Assembly: GCF_900289115.1 (NCBI RefSeq)
Contig: NZ_LT985196.1
Location: 716,010 to 780,009, forward strand
Direction of reading: 5' to 3'
From: Janibacter massiliensis
GTDB taxonomy: Bacteria; Actinomycetota; Actinomycetes; Actinomycetales; Dermatophilaceae
DNA: 64,000 bases
Part shown: positions 51,957 through 60,744 of the stretch, one piece after another
How the letters are laid out: every line of letters starts with the position of its first letter
How positions within the stretch are numbered: position 1 is the first letter of the stretch
Made by a program: the position numbers and the translations under genes
Notes under the pieces: generated by a model
The model's input: only the letters and a program-made list of their open reading frames with translations
Database searches by the model: none
Told to the model about the DNA's origin: nothing

Positions 51957-53501
51957 TCAGCTGGTCGTCTCGCGCAGGGCCCGCTCGCGGATGAGCAGGC
52001 AGAGCACCAGGGCGAAGAACGCGAAGGGTGCGCCGGCGAGGAAGATCTCGGCGATCCCGTCGCCGTAGGCGGCCTGGACGATCGGGCGCATCGGCGCGGG
52101 CAGCTGGTCGAGCGACGGGATGGACCGGCCGCCGTGGCCTTCCGGCGGGTGGATGCCGGCGGCGGCGAGTCCCTCGGTGGTGTGCTCCTCCACACGGTGG
52201 CCGAGCAGGGCGCCGAGCGCCGAGACGCCGAACGCGCCACCCATCGTCCGGGTGAAGGCGACGAACGAGCTCGCGGCGCCCAGGTCCGGGCCGGACACCT
52301 CGTTCTGCACGGCGACGACGAGGTTCTGCATCATCATCCCCGTCCCTGCGCCGACGACGAGCATCGCGGGCGCGACGAGCCAGTAGGTCGTGTCCCACCC
52401 GACCCGGGACATCAGGAGCAGCCCCACCGTGAGGGTCGCGGCACCGGCGACGAGCCAGACCTTCCAGCGGCCGGTGCGGGTCACGGCCCGGCCCGAGACG
52501 GTCGAGGTGACGAAGAGACCGAGGATGAGGGGGGTCGTCATGACCCCCGCCATCATCGGGCTGTCGCCGCGGGCGAGCTGGAAGTACTGCCCGAGGAAGA
52601 TCGTGCTCGCGAAGAGCCCGACGCCGACGAAGAGGCTCGCGAGCGAGGCCAGCACGACCGTGCGGTTCTCGAACAGGCGCAGGGGGATGATCGGCTCGCT
52701 CGCGCGGGACTCGACGAGGACCGTCAGCGCCAGCAGGGCGATCCCGCCCGGCACCATGACCGCGGTCTCCCACGAGGCCCAGTCGAACTGGTGACCAGCG
52801 AGCGAGACCCAGACGAGCAGGAGCGACACGCCGCCGGCGATCGTCATCGCACCGAGGTAGTCGATCCTCACGGGGCGCTTGATCGTCGGCAGGTGGAGGG
52901 TCTTCTGCAGGACGACGGCCGCCGCGATCGCGAACGGGACCCCGACGTAGAAGCACCAGCGCCACGAGAGGTGCTCGGTGATCGCCCCGCCGATGAGCGG
53001 GCCGGCGACGGTGCCGAGAGCGAACGTCGCGCCGAGGTAGCCGGAGTAGCGGCCCCGCTCCCGGGGGGAGACGATCGAGGCGAGGATGACCTGCGAGAGC
53101 GCGGTGAGGCCACCGGCGCCGATGCCCTGGAAGACGCGCATCGCGATGAGCGTCTCCATGTTCTGGGCGAGCCCGGCGATCATCGAGGACACGGTGAAGA
53201 TGCCGAGCGCGACCTGCACGAGGCGCTTCTTCGACGTGAGGTCCGCGAGCTTGCCCCAGATGGGTGTCGAGATCGTCGTCGCCAGCAGGGTCGCCGTGAC
53301 GATCCACGTGTAGCCGGACTCCGTCCCCTCGAGGTCGGCGACGATGCGCGGGAGGGCGTTGGAGACGACGGTCGAGGAGAGGATCGCGACGAACATGCCG
53401 AGCAGCAGCCCGGACAGGGTCTCGAGGACCTCGCGGTGGGTCATGGGGACGGGCGAGTCGGGTGTCGAGGCGTCGGGGACCTCGTTGGCGGGCACAGTCA
53501 C
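51957..53501 (-). CDS. MFS multidrug efflux transporter (DHA2, EmrB/QacA type)
   Basis: A 514-residue, 14-span drug:H+ antiporter. Motif A-like GKLADLTSKKRL, the SGYTWIVTATLLATTISTPIWG region and motif C (GATFALGTVAGPLIGG) are visible. The GTG start is the outermost in frame. It is divergent from the TetR gene at 53612 with a palindromic operator between them, the classical repressed-pump arrangement. The substrate is unknown. Confidence 0.92.
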   Translation of the reverse strand: MTVPANEVPDASTPDSPVPMTHREVLETLSGLLLGMFVAILSSTVVSNALPRIVADLEGTESGYTWIVTATLLATTISTPIWGKLADLTSKKRLVQVALGIFTVSSMIAGLAQNMETLIAMRVFQGIGAGGLTALSQVILASIVSPRERGRYSGYLGATFALGTVAGPLIGGAITEHLSWRWCFYVGVPFAIAAAVVLQKTLHLPTIKRPVRIDYLGAMTIAGGVSLLLVWVSLAGHQFDWASWETAVMVPGGIALLALTVLVESRASEPIIPLRLFENRTVVLASLASLFVGVGLFASTIFLGQYFQLARGDSPMMAGVMTTPLILGLFVTSTVSGRAVTRTGRWKVWLVAGAATLTVGLLLMSRVGWDTTYWLVAPAMLVVGAGTGMMMQNLVVAVQNEVSGPDLGAASSFVAFTRTMGGAFGVSALGALLGHRVEEHTTEGLAAAGIHPPEGHGGRSIPSLDQLPAPMRPIVQAAYGDGIAEIFLAGAPFAFFALVLCLLIRERALRETTS

Positions 53502-53562
53502 TGGGGGAACCGTTCTTGCGGCATGGATGGGGCAGCTGGTCCCCGGTGTCGGGAACTACCTT

Positions 53563-53595
53563 ACCCTAAGTGGACGATTTTCATCCACTTAGGGT
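53563..53595. promoter_or_regulatory. Palindromic operator with -10 boxes between the MFS pump and tetR
   Basis: ACCCTAAGTGGA (53563-53574) and TCCACTTAGGGT (53584-53595) are perfect 12-bp inverted arms with a 9-nt A/T-rich spacer. The right arm ends in TAGGGT, a -10 candidate for the plus-strand tetR. The left arm gives TAGGGT on the minus strand for the pump. Repressor binding would cover both. Confidence 0.78.
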
Positions 53596-53611
53596 GGGAG
53601 AGGATGGCCCC

Positions 53612-54250
53612 ATGACCGATGACGGCACTCCGCTACGGGCTGACGCCGAGCGGCGGCGGGTCGCGATCCTCGAGGCCGCGGCGGTGGTCTTCGCGGAGGG
53701 CGGCTTCGACGTCCCGATGGAACGCATCGCCAAGGCCGCAGGGGTCGGCGTCGCGACGCTCTACCGCCGGTTCCCCGACCGGGCCGCCCTCGTCGCCGGG
53801 GTCGTGGCGTACGACCTGGAGGGCAAGGTCGGCGCCGCCCGCCGGGCGTCCGTGGAGCAACCGACGGCGTGGGACGCCCTGGGGCACTTCGTCCGGGCGG
53901 CGCCGACGTTCGGGGTCTCGATCGCCCCACCGCAGCAGGGGATGCCCGAGCTCGCGGCGGCGATCCGCGAGGACCCGCAGGTCCGCACGGCTCGCGCCAC
54001 CCTCATCACCCTGCTCGAGTCGCTCGTCGAGGCCGCGCAGGCCGAGGGGATGCTGCGGTCCGATGTCGCGACGGGGGACGTCGTCCAGCTCCTGGCGCTG
54101 CTCAAGCGGCGGCCGGTCGTCCCGGAGGAGCTGGCCGAACGGGTCGGCGCCCGGACTCGCGCCCTGCTGCTCGATGCCCTCCGAGCCGACGGTCGCGACG
54201 CCCTGCCGGGCGAGCCGGTCCGCGTCGAGGAGTTCCTCGACCGGACGTGA
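53612..54250 (+). CDS. TetR-family repressor of the adjacent MFS pump
   Basis: A 212-residue TetR regulator with the DNA-binding domain RVAILEAAAVVFAEGGFDVPMERIAKAAGVGVATLYRRFPDRAAL (key MERIAKAAGVGVATLYRRFPDR). The C-terminal half resembles the SBP-like TetR ligand domain. The ATG is preceded by GGGAGAGGA. Translation from ATG 53570 is rejected because that codon lies inside the operator. It is divergent from the MFS pump it presumably represses. Confidence 0.9.
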   Translation: MTDDGTPLRADAERRRVAILEAAAVVFAEGGFDVPMERIAKAAGVGVATLYRRFPDRAALVAGVVAYDLEGKVGAARRASVEQPTAWDALGHFVRAAPTFGVSIAPPQQGMPELAAAIREDPQVRTARATLITLLESLVEAAQAEGMLRSDVATGDVVQLLALLKRRPVVPEELAERVGARTRALLLDALRADGRDALPGEPVRVEEFLDRT

Positions 54251-54276
54251 CGCGGCCCGGCGCCGTCGAGCGGCGG

Positions 54277-55077
54277 TCAGACGTGACCGCTCAGCTGCTC
54301 CATCCGCGTCTCCAGGGCGGACAGCCGCGCGTCGCAGCGGCCCTGTTCCTCGTCGGCGCCGGTGCCGCCGGTCGGTGCCTCCGGGCTGCACATCGGCAGG
54401 ACGTCGATGGACAGCCGGGCGCCTCCGGCGAGCGCGCGCAGCTCGTCGAGCTTCTGCCCGAACGGCGACCCGCTGCCGGGCGAGTAGTACCGCAGCGCCT
54501 CGTCGAGCTCGTCCTCGAAGAGGTCGGCCTTCGTCACGACGATGACGAGCCAGATCGGCTTCTCCCGGCGGACGGCCATCGACGCGACGAGGTGCGAGGT
54601 GACGGCCCAGTCCTCGAGCTCGGCGGCCAGCTGCGCCTCCCGTGCGGCCTCCGCGGTGCCGGACACCCCGGCGGTGCGGCGTGGCGTCGCATGACCCCAC
54701 GCGACGACGTGGAGGACTCCGTCGACCGGGTCGTCGTGGAAGACCTCGTCGAGCGCCCCGAGGCGCGTCGCGGCGTTGTCCCCGGGCACGACGCGGAACC
54801 GGAAGCCGCGGCCGCGGGCCGAGGACCGGGTCCGACGCTCCATGACCGCCGAACCGACGTCGACCGTGCCCGCGTCGGAGACCCGGCGCGCGAGCCGGTC
54901 GGCCAGCCGAGTCTTGCCGACCCCGGTAATCCCCGTCACGGCGACGCTCGGGTAGCGGCGGTGGAACAGGGCGCTGAGCTTCGCCGGCGCCCCCGAGAAC
55001 GCGCCGATGGCGCCGCTGGCGATCGTCGCACCGATGGCGCCGCGCGCCGGGCCGGGGATCTTCGCGGAACGGTTCAT
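54277..55077 (-). CDS. P-loop GTPase-like protein
   Basis: A 266-residue protein with a Gly/Ala-rich N-terminus that may insert in or touch the membrane (GAIGATIASGAIGAFSGAPA). The G1 P-loop is GITGVGKT (49-56), a VVPGD stretch sits in the G3 position, and TKAD (182-185) is the G4 guanine-specificity motif. It is therefore likely to bind GTP. An acidic, Gly-rich segment precedes the C-terminal helix. No family name was recognised. It is convergent with tetR and starts divergently from the YjbR gene. Confidence 0.72.
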   Translation of the reverse strand: MNRSAKIPGPARGAIGATIASGAIGAFSGAPAKLSALFHRRYPSVAVTGITGVGKTRLADRLARRVSDAGTVDVGSAVMERRTRSSARGRGFRFRVVPGDNAATRLGALDEVFHDDPVDGVLHVVAWGHATPRRTAGVSGTAEAAREAQLAAELEDWAVTSHLVASMAVRREKPIWLVIVVTKADLFEDELDEALRYYSPGSGSPFGQKLDELRALAGGARLSIDVLPMCSPEAPTGGTGADEEQGRCDARLSALETRMEQLSGHV

Positions 55078-55236
55078 CGGGTCACCTCGGGGTCGGGGCA
55101 GGGTCGGACGGGTCCAACCGTGCCTCACCCGGGGGTGTTCCCGCGAACCGCCCGGTGAGACCGAGGTCCGCGTGGGCGCTGCTGCCCGTCGGTGCGGCCG
55201 GTACCGTTCCGTTGCGACCGGACCGCAGGAGGACTC

Positions 55237-55632
55237 GTGGGACACCCGCTCATGTTCGACGACGACGATCCCGTGCTCGCGCGCCTGCGTCGGATCGCCC
55301 TCGATCTGCCGGGGTCGCGGGAGAAGATCACGCACGGCCACCCCGCGTTCTTCACGACCAGGGTGTTCGCGTACTTCGGGGGTTCGATCAAGGTCGACGG
55401 CACCTACGTGCAGCACCCGCACTCGGTCGTCGTCCGCCCCCCGGAGGAGGAGCGGCGGGCGCTGCTCGAGGACGCGCGCTGCTACGCGCCGGCCTACCTC
55501 GCCCCGAGCGGCTGGGTCGGGGTCGACGTCGACGAGGAGACGGACTGGGGCGAGATCACCGAGCTCGTCGAGACGTCGTACCGGGAGACGGCGGGTCGAC
55601 GTCTGGTCGCCGAGCTCGACGCCCGGGGCTGA
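55237..55632 (+). CDS. MmcQ/YjbR family DNA-binding-fold protein
   Basis: A 131-residue protein with the CyaY-like fold of MmcQ/YjbR: ARLRRIALDLPGSREKITHGHPAFFTTRVFAYFGG (key LPGSREKITHGHPAFF) and a C-terminal TELVETSYRETAGRRLVAEL helix. GTG 55237 is chosen since AGGAGG lies 5 nt upstream; the upstream in-frame codons overlap a TACCGT -10 candidate (55202-55207). Members may bind DNA, but their role is poorly defined. Confidence 0.88.
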   Translation: MGHPLMFDDDDPVLARLRRIALDLPGSREKITHGHPAFFTTRVFAYFGGSIKVDGTYVQHPHSVVVRPPEEERRALLEDARCYAPAYLAPSGWVGVDVDEETDWGEITELVETSYRETAGRRLVAELDARG

Positions 55633-55682
55633 CCGCGCCGCGCGGCCAGCGATCCGGACCGGGTGGTCCACCGGCGAGATGG

Positions 55683-56414
55683 TCAGGCGGCGGCGGACAG
55701 CAGGAACGCGGCCGCGAACCCGAGGACGGTGAGCAGCCCGACCCAGCGGCCGGCGTGCTCCGTCGCCTCGGGGACCATCGTGTCGGCGAGCATCGTGATG
55801 ATCGCCCCGGCCGCGAACGTCTTGATGACCGCGACGACCTCCTCGGGGGCGCCGTCGAGCAGGACGTAGCCGAGCCCGGCGGCGAGCGCGCAGACGGCGG
55901 TGACGGCCGACCACATGAGCAGGATCGACCGGACGGAGTGCCCCGCCCGGCGCAGACCGGCGCTCGCGGACATCGACTCGGGGACGTTGGAGAGGAAGAC
56001 CGCGGCGACCATCGGCAGGCCGATCGCGCCGCCGCCGAGGAGGCTGACGCCGATCGCGGCCGACTCGGGGATCCCGTCGAGCAGCGCTCCGAGGACGAGC
56101 GCCCCGGCACCGGCGCCCGCCTGGGGCTGGCCCGTCGGCGACTTGCGGCGGTGACCGCCGGCGCGGTCGATGGCCCAGTCGCCGGCGAAGAACGTCAGGG
56201 CTCCCGCGACGAGCCCGGTGACGACGGGGACCGCGCCGCCGCTGGAGAACGCCTCCTCCGTCAGCTCGAAGGAGACGGCGCTGATGAGCACCCCGGCGCC
56301 GAAGGCCATGACGAGGCCGACGACCCGGTTGGAGACGGGCGCGAAGATCCCGAGCAGGGCCCCGAGAAGCAGGGCGAGACCTCCGACGAGGCCCCAGAAG
56401 GCGGCGACGAGCAC
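55683..56414 (-). CDS. ZIP-family metal transporter
   Basis: A 243-residue protein with eight hydrophobic segments of the ZIP permease family. Metal-site helices carry ALLDGIPESAAIGVSLL and LSNVPESMSASAGLRR, the equivalents of the HNxxDG / HExPE motifs, with His replaced in the first. A His/Arg-rich loop (GGHRRK) lies between helices 3 and 4. It probably moves zinc or another divalent cation. The GTG start lies 21 nt after the second MFS gene on the same strand, so the two are likely one operon. Confidence 0.85.
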   Translation of the reverse strand: MLVAAFWGLVGGLALLLGALLGIFAPVSNRVVGLVMAFGAGVLISAVSFELTEEAFSSGGAVPVVTGLVAGALTFFAGDWAIDRAGGHRRKSPTGQPQAGAGAGALVLGALLDGIPESAAIGVSLLGGGAIGLPMVAAVFLSNVPESMSASAGLRRAGHSVRSILLMWSAVTAVCALAAGLGYVLLDGAPEEVVAVIKTFAAGAIITMLADTMVPEATEHAGRWVGLLTVLGFAAAFLLSAAA

Positions 56415-56435
56415 CGGCGAATCATGCCACCCGCG

Positions 56436-57980
56436 TCACGCGGGGGTCTCGGCGGTCGCGGCGGCGGCGTCGGCGGCACCCGGGCTGCTCTGCAGGTGCC
56501 TCGCCTGCTCGAACAGGAGGGTCGCCGCGAAGCCGACGAGGAGCACCGCCGCGGGCAGGAGCATCGACTCGGCGAGCGCCTTCGAGAAGCCGTCGCGGAC
56601 CATCGGAGGCAGGGCGCCGCCGGACGACTGCCCCGGCGTCGCGCCTCCGCCGAACCCGGGCAGGTGCGCCGCGAGGCGGTTCTGCATGAGCGCGGTGATC
56701 GCCGCGCTCCCCAGCACCGCGCCGACCTGGCGCGTCGTGTTGTAGACGCCGGAGCCCGCGCCGGCCAGGTGCGGCGGCAGGTTCCGGTTGGCCGACGCCG
56801 CGAGCGGTCCCCAGATGAGCGACCCGCTCGCGCCCATGCCGACGGCGAGCAGGAGGATCGCCCACACCGGCGACGTCGGCGTCATGAGCGTCCAAAAGCC
56901 GACGAGCACGAGCGAGAACGCGAGCAGCCCCGTGCTCGCGAGCACCCGCGGGTGGACCTTGTCCACGAGTCCGCCGACGGGGCGGGCGAGGACGATCGAC
57001 ATCACCGCCTGCGGCGCGAGCAGGAGCGCGGCGTGCGTCGGGTCGTAGCCGCGGACGGCCTGGGCCCACAGCATCATCGGGAACATCGCCGCGGTGATCG
57101 CGAACCCCATCGACGTGATGGCGACGTTCGAGACCGAGAAGTTCCGGTCCCGGAAGAGCCCGAGCGGCACGAGCGGCTCGGTGCGCATCCGCGACTGCCA
57201 CCACACGAACGCGACGAGCATCACCGCGCCGACGGCGAGCAGCAGGGGCACCGAGACGAACCCGCGGATCGTCCCCCAGTGGTACGTCTCGCCCTCCTGG
57301 ATCGCGAAGATGCCGCAGAAGAGGCCGACCGCGCTGAGGGCGACCCCGACCCAGTCGAAGGTGTGCGCGCGCGTCTCGAGGGCGGGCACCAGGCGCGCCG
57401 CGAGCACGAGCCCGACGACGCCGACCGGCACGTTGACGAAGAAGATCCACTCCCAGCCCGGGCCGTCGATGAGGACCCCGCCGAGCAGCGGCCCGACGAG
57501 CGTCGCCACGCCCGCGGTCGCGCCCCACAGCGCCATCGCCGTGCCACGGCGGTGCGGCGGGAAGGTCCGCGTGATGACGGTCATCGTCTGCGGCGTCATG
57601 AGCGAGGCGCCCAGGCCCTGCAGGACGCGGGCGATGACGAGCTCCTCGATCGACCCGCTCAGGCCGCACCACAGCGAGGCGAGCGTGAACAGCGTGAGGC
57701 CGGCGAGGTACACCCGCTTCGGCCCCAGGCGGTCACCGAGGCGCCCGGTGATGAGCAGCGGCACGGCGTAGGCGAGGAGGTAGGCGCTCGTCACCCACAG
57801 CACCGGACCGAGCCCGGTGTCGAAGTGCTCGAGCAGGGCCGGCGTCGCGATCGAGACGATCGTCGAGTCGACGAGGATCATGAAGAAGCCGATGACGAGC
57901 GCCCACAGGGCGGGCCACGGGCTGGGCGCGTCGTCGGCGGGGGTGGGCGTGGCCGGATGATCAGGGGCGGTCGGGGTCAC
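56436..57980 (-). CDS. MFS efflux transporter (DHA2 family)
   Basis: A 514-residue, 14-span MFS drug antiporter of the EmrB/QacA type: FMILVDSTIVSIATPALLEHF, motif A GRLGDRLGPKRVYLAGL, and motif C GATAGVATLVGPLLGGVLID. No ribosome site is present, but TAGGGT lies 6 nt before the GTG, indicating a leaderless mRNA. It precedes the ZIP transporter gene. It is not closely similar to the pump at 51957. Confidence 0.92.
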   Translation of the reverse strand: MTPTAPDHPATPTPADDAPSPWPALWALVIGFFMILVDSTIVSIATPALLEHFDTGLGPVLWVTSAYLLAYAVPLLITGRLGDRLGPKRVYLAGLTLFTLASLWCGLSGSIEELVIARVLQGLGASLMTPQTMTVITRTFPPHRRGTAMALWGATAGVATLVGPLLGGVLIDGPGWEWIFFVNVPVGVVGLVLAARLVPALETRAHTFDWVGVALSAVGLFCGIFAIQEGETYHWGTIRGFVSVPLLLAVGAVMLVAFVWWQSRMRTEPLVPLGLFRDRNFSVSNVAITSMGFAITAAMFPMMLWAQAVRGYDPTHAALLLAPQAVMSIVLARPVGGLVDKVHPRVLASTGLLAFSLVLVGFWTLMTPTSPVWAILLLAVGMGASGSLIWGPLAASANRNLPPHLAGAGSGVYNTTRQVGAVLGSAAITALMQNRLAAHLPGFGGGATPGQSSGGALPPMVRDGFSKALAESMLLPAAVLLVGFAATLLFEQARHLQSSPGAADAAAATAETPA

Positions 57981-57986
57981 CCGAGA

Positions 57987-57992
57987 ACCCTA
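57987..57992 (-). promoter_or_regulatory. Leaderless -10 box of the second MFS gene
   Basis: TAGGGT on the minus strand, then 6 nt, then the GTG at 57980. Confidence 0.5.
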
Positions 57993-58057
57993 GGTGCGGC
58001 GTCGGACAGCGCGACTTCCGCCAGCCTCCGCCGGGTCGGCGCGGAACCGGTCGGACG

Positions 58058-58099
58058 CACGAGAGCCCCTCCACCCGGTACGGGTGCGGGGCTCTCGTG
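58058..58099 (-). terminator. Long hairpin terminator of the cold-shock gene
   Basis: CACGAGAGCCCC (58058-58069) and GGGGCTCTCGTG (58088-58099) are perfect 12-bp arms with an inner CACCCG/CGGGTG stem, 14 nt after the csp stop. It also insulates the downstream MFS gene. Confidence 0.88.
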
Positions 58100-58112
58100 G
58101 AACGCGAGAACG

Positions 58113-58319
58113 TCAGCCGATGACGGTGATGTTCGCCGCCTGCGGGCCCTTCGGGCCCTGCTGGGTCTCGTACTCGACCTTGGCGTTCTCGTCGAGCGAG
58201 CGGTAGCCCGTCGAGTTGATCGCGGAGAAGTGGGCAAAGACGTCGGCGGAGCCGTCGTCGGGGGCGATGAAGCCGAAGCCCTTCTCGGCGTTGAACCACT
58301 TCACGGTGCCAGTAGCCAT
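58113..58319 (-). CDS. cspA: Cold-shock protein
   Basis: A 68-residue RNA/DNA chaperone of the CspA family: [13 protein letters not shown] (RNP1 KGFGFI) and DVFAHFSAI (RNP2), followed by the acidic loop [11 protein letters not shown]. These small OB-fold proteins melt RNA structure and often respond to cold or stress. The ATG is fixed by the universal [10 protein letters not shown] start. A leader of more than 100 nt with a small hairpin lies upstream. A strong terminator closes the single-gene transcript. Confidence 0.97.
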   Translation of the reverse strand: MATGTVKWFNAEKGFGFIAPDDGSADVFAHFSAINSTGYRSLDENAKVEYETQQGPKGPQAANITVIG

Positions 58320-58348
58320 GTCGGCCTGCTTTCTGGAGAGGGGCAGCC

Positions 58349-58365
58349 GCTCCGACGTTCGGAGC
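58349..58365 (-). promoter_or_regulatory. Hairpin in the csp 5' leader
   Basis: GCTCCGA-CGT-TCGGAGC is a 7-bp stem with a 3-nt loop about 30 nt before the csp start. csp leaders in other bacteria fold in a temperature-dependent way; whether this one does is not known. Confidence 0.35.
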
Positions 58366-58527
58366 ACCCCTGGCGTTGATGACGCATTTCCGTACGCACG
58401 TTTCCAGACCGGCCGACGACCCCGGGTGGGCCAACTGCTCATGCTGCAAAGAACGACAACCTCAACAACTGCCGACGACGCTACAGGTCGCGGGCCGCTG
58501 CGCCAACTCGGTGTCGGCCCGGCGGGC

Positions 58528-58533
58528 TAGGGT
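58528..58533 (+). promoter_or_regulatory. Leaderless -10 box upstream of the small membrane protein
   Basis: TAGGGT is followed by 7 nt and the ATG at 58541. No ribosome site is present. Confidence 0.5.
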
Positions 58534-58540
58534 TCGCCGC

Positions 58541-58924
58541 ATGAGCTTCGAGAAGGTCGTCTTCGGCTTCTTCGTGCTGCTCGCGGCCACCTTGAACTTC
58601 GGGTTCTTCATCGGCGACCTCGCCGACCCGCGCGTGCACAACGTCAACGAGCTGTACGCCGCGGTCGTCGTCAACCTCGTCGCGACGATCCTCAAGTTCG
58701 GCGACCGCACGCAGATCGGGGCGATCCACCTCGCGACGAGCCTCGTCGCCCTCATCCAGCTCCTCGCCGCCGCCGGCTACTTCGTGTGGGCGAGCCAGCA
58801 CGGCCATGCGAACGACGTCCACACGATCAGCTCGGTCGTGTCCCTCTCCGGCGGCGCGCTCCTGGCGAACATCGTCTCCGTCGTCCTCCTCGTCACGGAG
58901 ACGGTCTCCTACCGGCGCCGCTGA
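58541..58924 (+). CDS. Small four-span membrane protein, DUF6394-like
   Basis: A 127-residue protein with four hydrophobic segments (about 4-25, 38-52, 65-85, 98-120), short loops and a basic RRR end. It resembles the family I know as DUF6394, without assigned function. The leaderless -10 box supports the ATG. The next gene, a potassium channel, starts 7 nt after the stop, so the two are likely co-expressed and this protein may be an accessory to the channel (inference). Confidence 0.72.
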   Translation: MSFEKVVFGFFVLLAATLNFGFFIGDLADPRVHNVNELYAAVVVNLVATILKFGDRTQIGAIHLATSLVALIQLLAAAGYFVWASQHGHANDVHTISSVVSLSGGALLANIVSVVLLVTETVSYRRR

Positions 58925-58931
58925 GGCCGGG

Positions 58932-60734
58932 ATGGGCAACCCGCTCCTGAACTTCTCCGCGCGGCCGTGGTCGCGCCGCTCCGCGAGCACCGCCCGGCGG
59001 CGGGTCGTCCCCGTCCCCGCCGGGGGCCCCTCGACGGACGCGATCTTCCTCGTCCTGCGCCGCATGCGGGCGCCGCTCGTCCTGCTCGTCGCCATCTTCG
59101 CGGTGGCGACCTTCGGACTGGCCGCGATGCCCGGCCGCGACGCCGACGGCACCCCGGTGCGGATGAGCGTCTTCGACGCCTTCTACGTCGTCTCGTACAC
59201 GGCGACGACGATCGGTTACGGGGAGATCCCCTACCCGTTCACCCCCGAGCAGCGGATGTGGGTGACGCTGACGATCTACCTCACGGTCATCGGCTGGGCG
59301 TACGCGATCGGCACGCTGCTCACCCTGCTGCAGGACAGCGCGTTCCAGGAGGCGCTGGCCACCCAGCGCTTCCGCGGCAAGGTCCGGGCCCTGAAGGAGC
59401 CCTTCGTCATCGTCTGCGGGTTCGGCCAGGCGGGCAAGCGGGTCGCGCGGGAGCTCGATGCGGTCGGTCACCGGTTCGTCGTCGTCGACAAGGACGAGAC
59501 CCGGCTGCAGGCCATCGTCGGCAGCGAGCGGTTCTCCAGCGACGTGCCGGCCCTCGAGGGTGATGCGAGCAACCCGGCGATCCTCGGTCTCGCGGGCCTC
59601 GGCCACCCGCGGTGCGCCGGGGTCCTCGCCCTGACCAGCGACGACGACGTCAACCTCGCGGTCGTCATGGCGGGCAACCTCCTGCGCCCCGAGGTGCCGG
59701 TCGTCGCGCGGTGCCAGGACCGGGACAGCGAGGTGTGGATGCACGACTTCGGCGCCGAGGCGGTCGTCAACCCCAACGACCGGTTCGGCGCCTACCTCGT
59801 CCTCGGCATCCAGCGACCGGTGACCGCGCGCCTCGTGCGGTGGCTCATGAGCCCCGCGGGCACGCCGCTGCCACCGGCCGAGCACCGGAACGCCCGCGGC
59901 CGGTGGGTCGTGTCCGGCACCGGGGAGTTCGGGGACGAGGTCGCCGCGGACCTGCGCAAGGCGGGGATGGAGGTCGAGCACGTCGATCCCGCCGACGGCA
60001 TCCCCGACGTGTCCGGGGCGGCCGGGTTCGTCGCCGGGACGATCCACGACACCCACAACCTTGCCCTCGCCCAGCACGCCCGCGTCCTCGAGCCGGACAT
60101 CGTCCTCGCCGTGCGGCAGAAGTCGCCGGCGAAGGAGGCGCTCGTCGACGCGCTCGACGTCGACAGCGTCTTCGTCCCCACCGACCTCGTCGCCCGGGAG
60201 AGCCTCGCCCGGATCATCACCCCCGCGTTCCGCTCCTTCGTCGACCACGCGCTCACCCAGGACGACGCATGGTCCCAGGCGGTGCTCGACCGGATCGTCG
60301 CCGCCTGCGGGCCGGAGACCCCCGCCCGGGACCGGGTCGTCATCGACCGCGCCGACGCGCCCGCCGTCGTGCGCTGGCTCGACCACGACGCGCTCACCCT
60401 CGGTGAGCTGCTCTCGCACCCCGACGACCGCACCGAGCACATCGGGCTGGTCCCGCTCGTGCTCCTGCGCGACGGGGAACGGCAGTGGCTGCCCGGTGAC
60501 GACGTGCGGCTCGCTCCCGGGGACGAGCTCCTGCTCGCCGGGACGTCGGGCGCGCTCGCCGACCTCACGGAGGTCCTCTACTACGACGCGACGACGGAGT
60601 ACCTCGCGACGGGGCGGCAGGTGCCCTCGACGTGGGTGGCGCGCGTGCTCACCGGTCACCTTGGGAGCCGGCGTCGTCGTGCTGACGCGACCGATCCGGC
60701 GAAGCCCTCCCCGCCGCGGTCGCCGAGGCCCTAG
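58932..60734 (+). CDS. Potassium channel with TrkA-N (RCK) domains
   Basis: A 600-residue protein: a basic N-tail, a two-helix pore unit (about 48-68 and 110-132) with the selectivity filter TIGYGE at 93-98, and then an RCK/TrkA-N domain with the nucleotide motif VIVCGFGQAGKRVARELDAVG. A second Rossmann half (RWVVSGTGEFGDEVAADL) and a C-terminal TrkA-C-like region (DVRLAPGDELLLAGT) follow. It should pass K+ (or a similar cation) under nucleotide control. It is co-oriented with the small membrane protein 7 nt upstream. Confidence 0.9.
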   Translation: MGNPLLNFSARPWSRRSASTARRRVVPVPAGGPSTDAIFLVLRRMRAPLVLLVAIFAVATFGLAAMPGRDADGTPVRMSVFDAFYVVSYTATTIGYGEIPYPFTPEQRMWVTLTIYLTVIGWAYAIGTLLTLLQDSAFQEALATQRFRGKVRALKEPFVIVCGFGQAGKRVARELDAVGHRFVVVDKDETRLQAIVGSERFSSDVPALEGDASNPAILGLAGLGHPRCAGVLALTSDDDVNLAVVMAGNLLRPEVPVVARCQDRDSEVWMHDFGAEAVVNPNDRFGAYLVLGIQRPVTARLVRWLMSPAGTPLPPAEHRNARGRWVVSGTGEFGDEVAADLRKAGMEVEHVDPADGIPDVSGAAGFVAGTIHDTHNLALAQHARVLEPDIVLAVRQKSPAKEALVDALDVDSVFVPTDLVARESLARIITPAFRSFVDHALTQDDAWSQAVLDRIVAACGPETPARDRVVIDRADAPAVVRWLDHDALTLGELLSHPDDRTEHIGLVPLVLLRDGERQWLPGDDVRLAPGDELLLAGTSGALADLTEVLYYDATTEYLATGRQVPSTWVARVLTGHLGSRRRRADATDPAKPSPPRSPRP

Positions 60735-60737
60735 GGT
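60732..60737 (+). promoter_or_regulatory. Leaderless -10 box of the lipase gene
   Basis: TAGGGT overlaps the end of the channel gene and stands 7 nt before the ATG at 60745. Confidence 0.5.
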
Positions 60738-60744
60738 GCCGGGC

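Noticed and set aside
53570-53611. Upstream ATG start for the TetR gene
   Set aside because: That codon lies inside the operator and -10 region; the ATG at 53612 has a good ribosome site and the normal TetR N-terminus.
55155-58379. A 1074-codon plus-strand open frame across the YjbR, ZIP, MFS and csp genes
   Set aside because: It crosses several well-defined genes and a terminator, and its product is charged low complexity.
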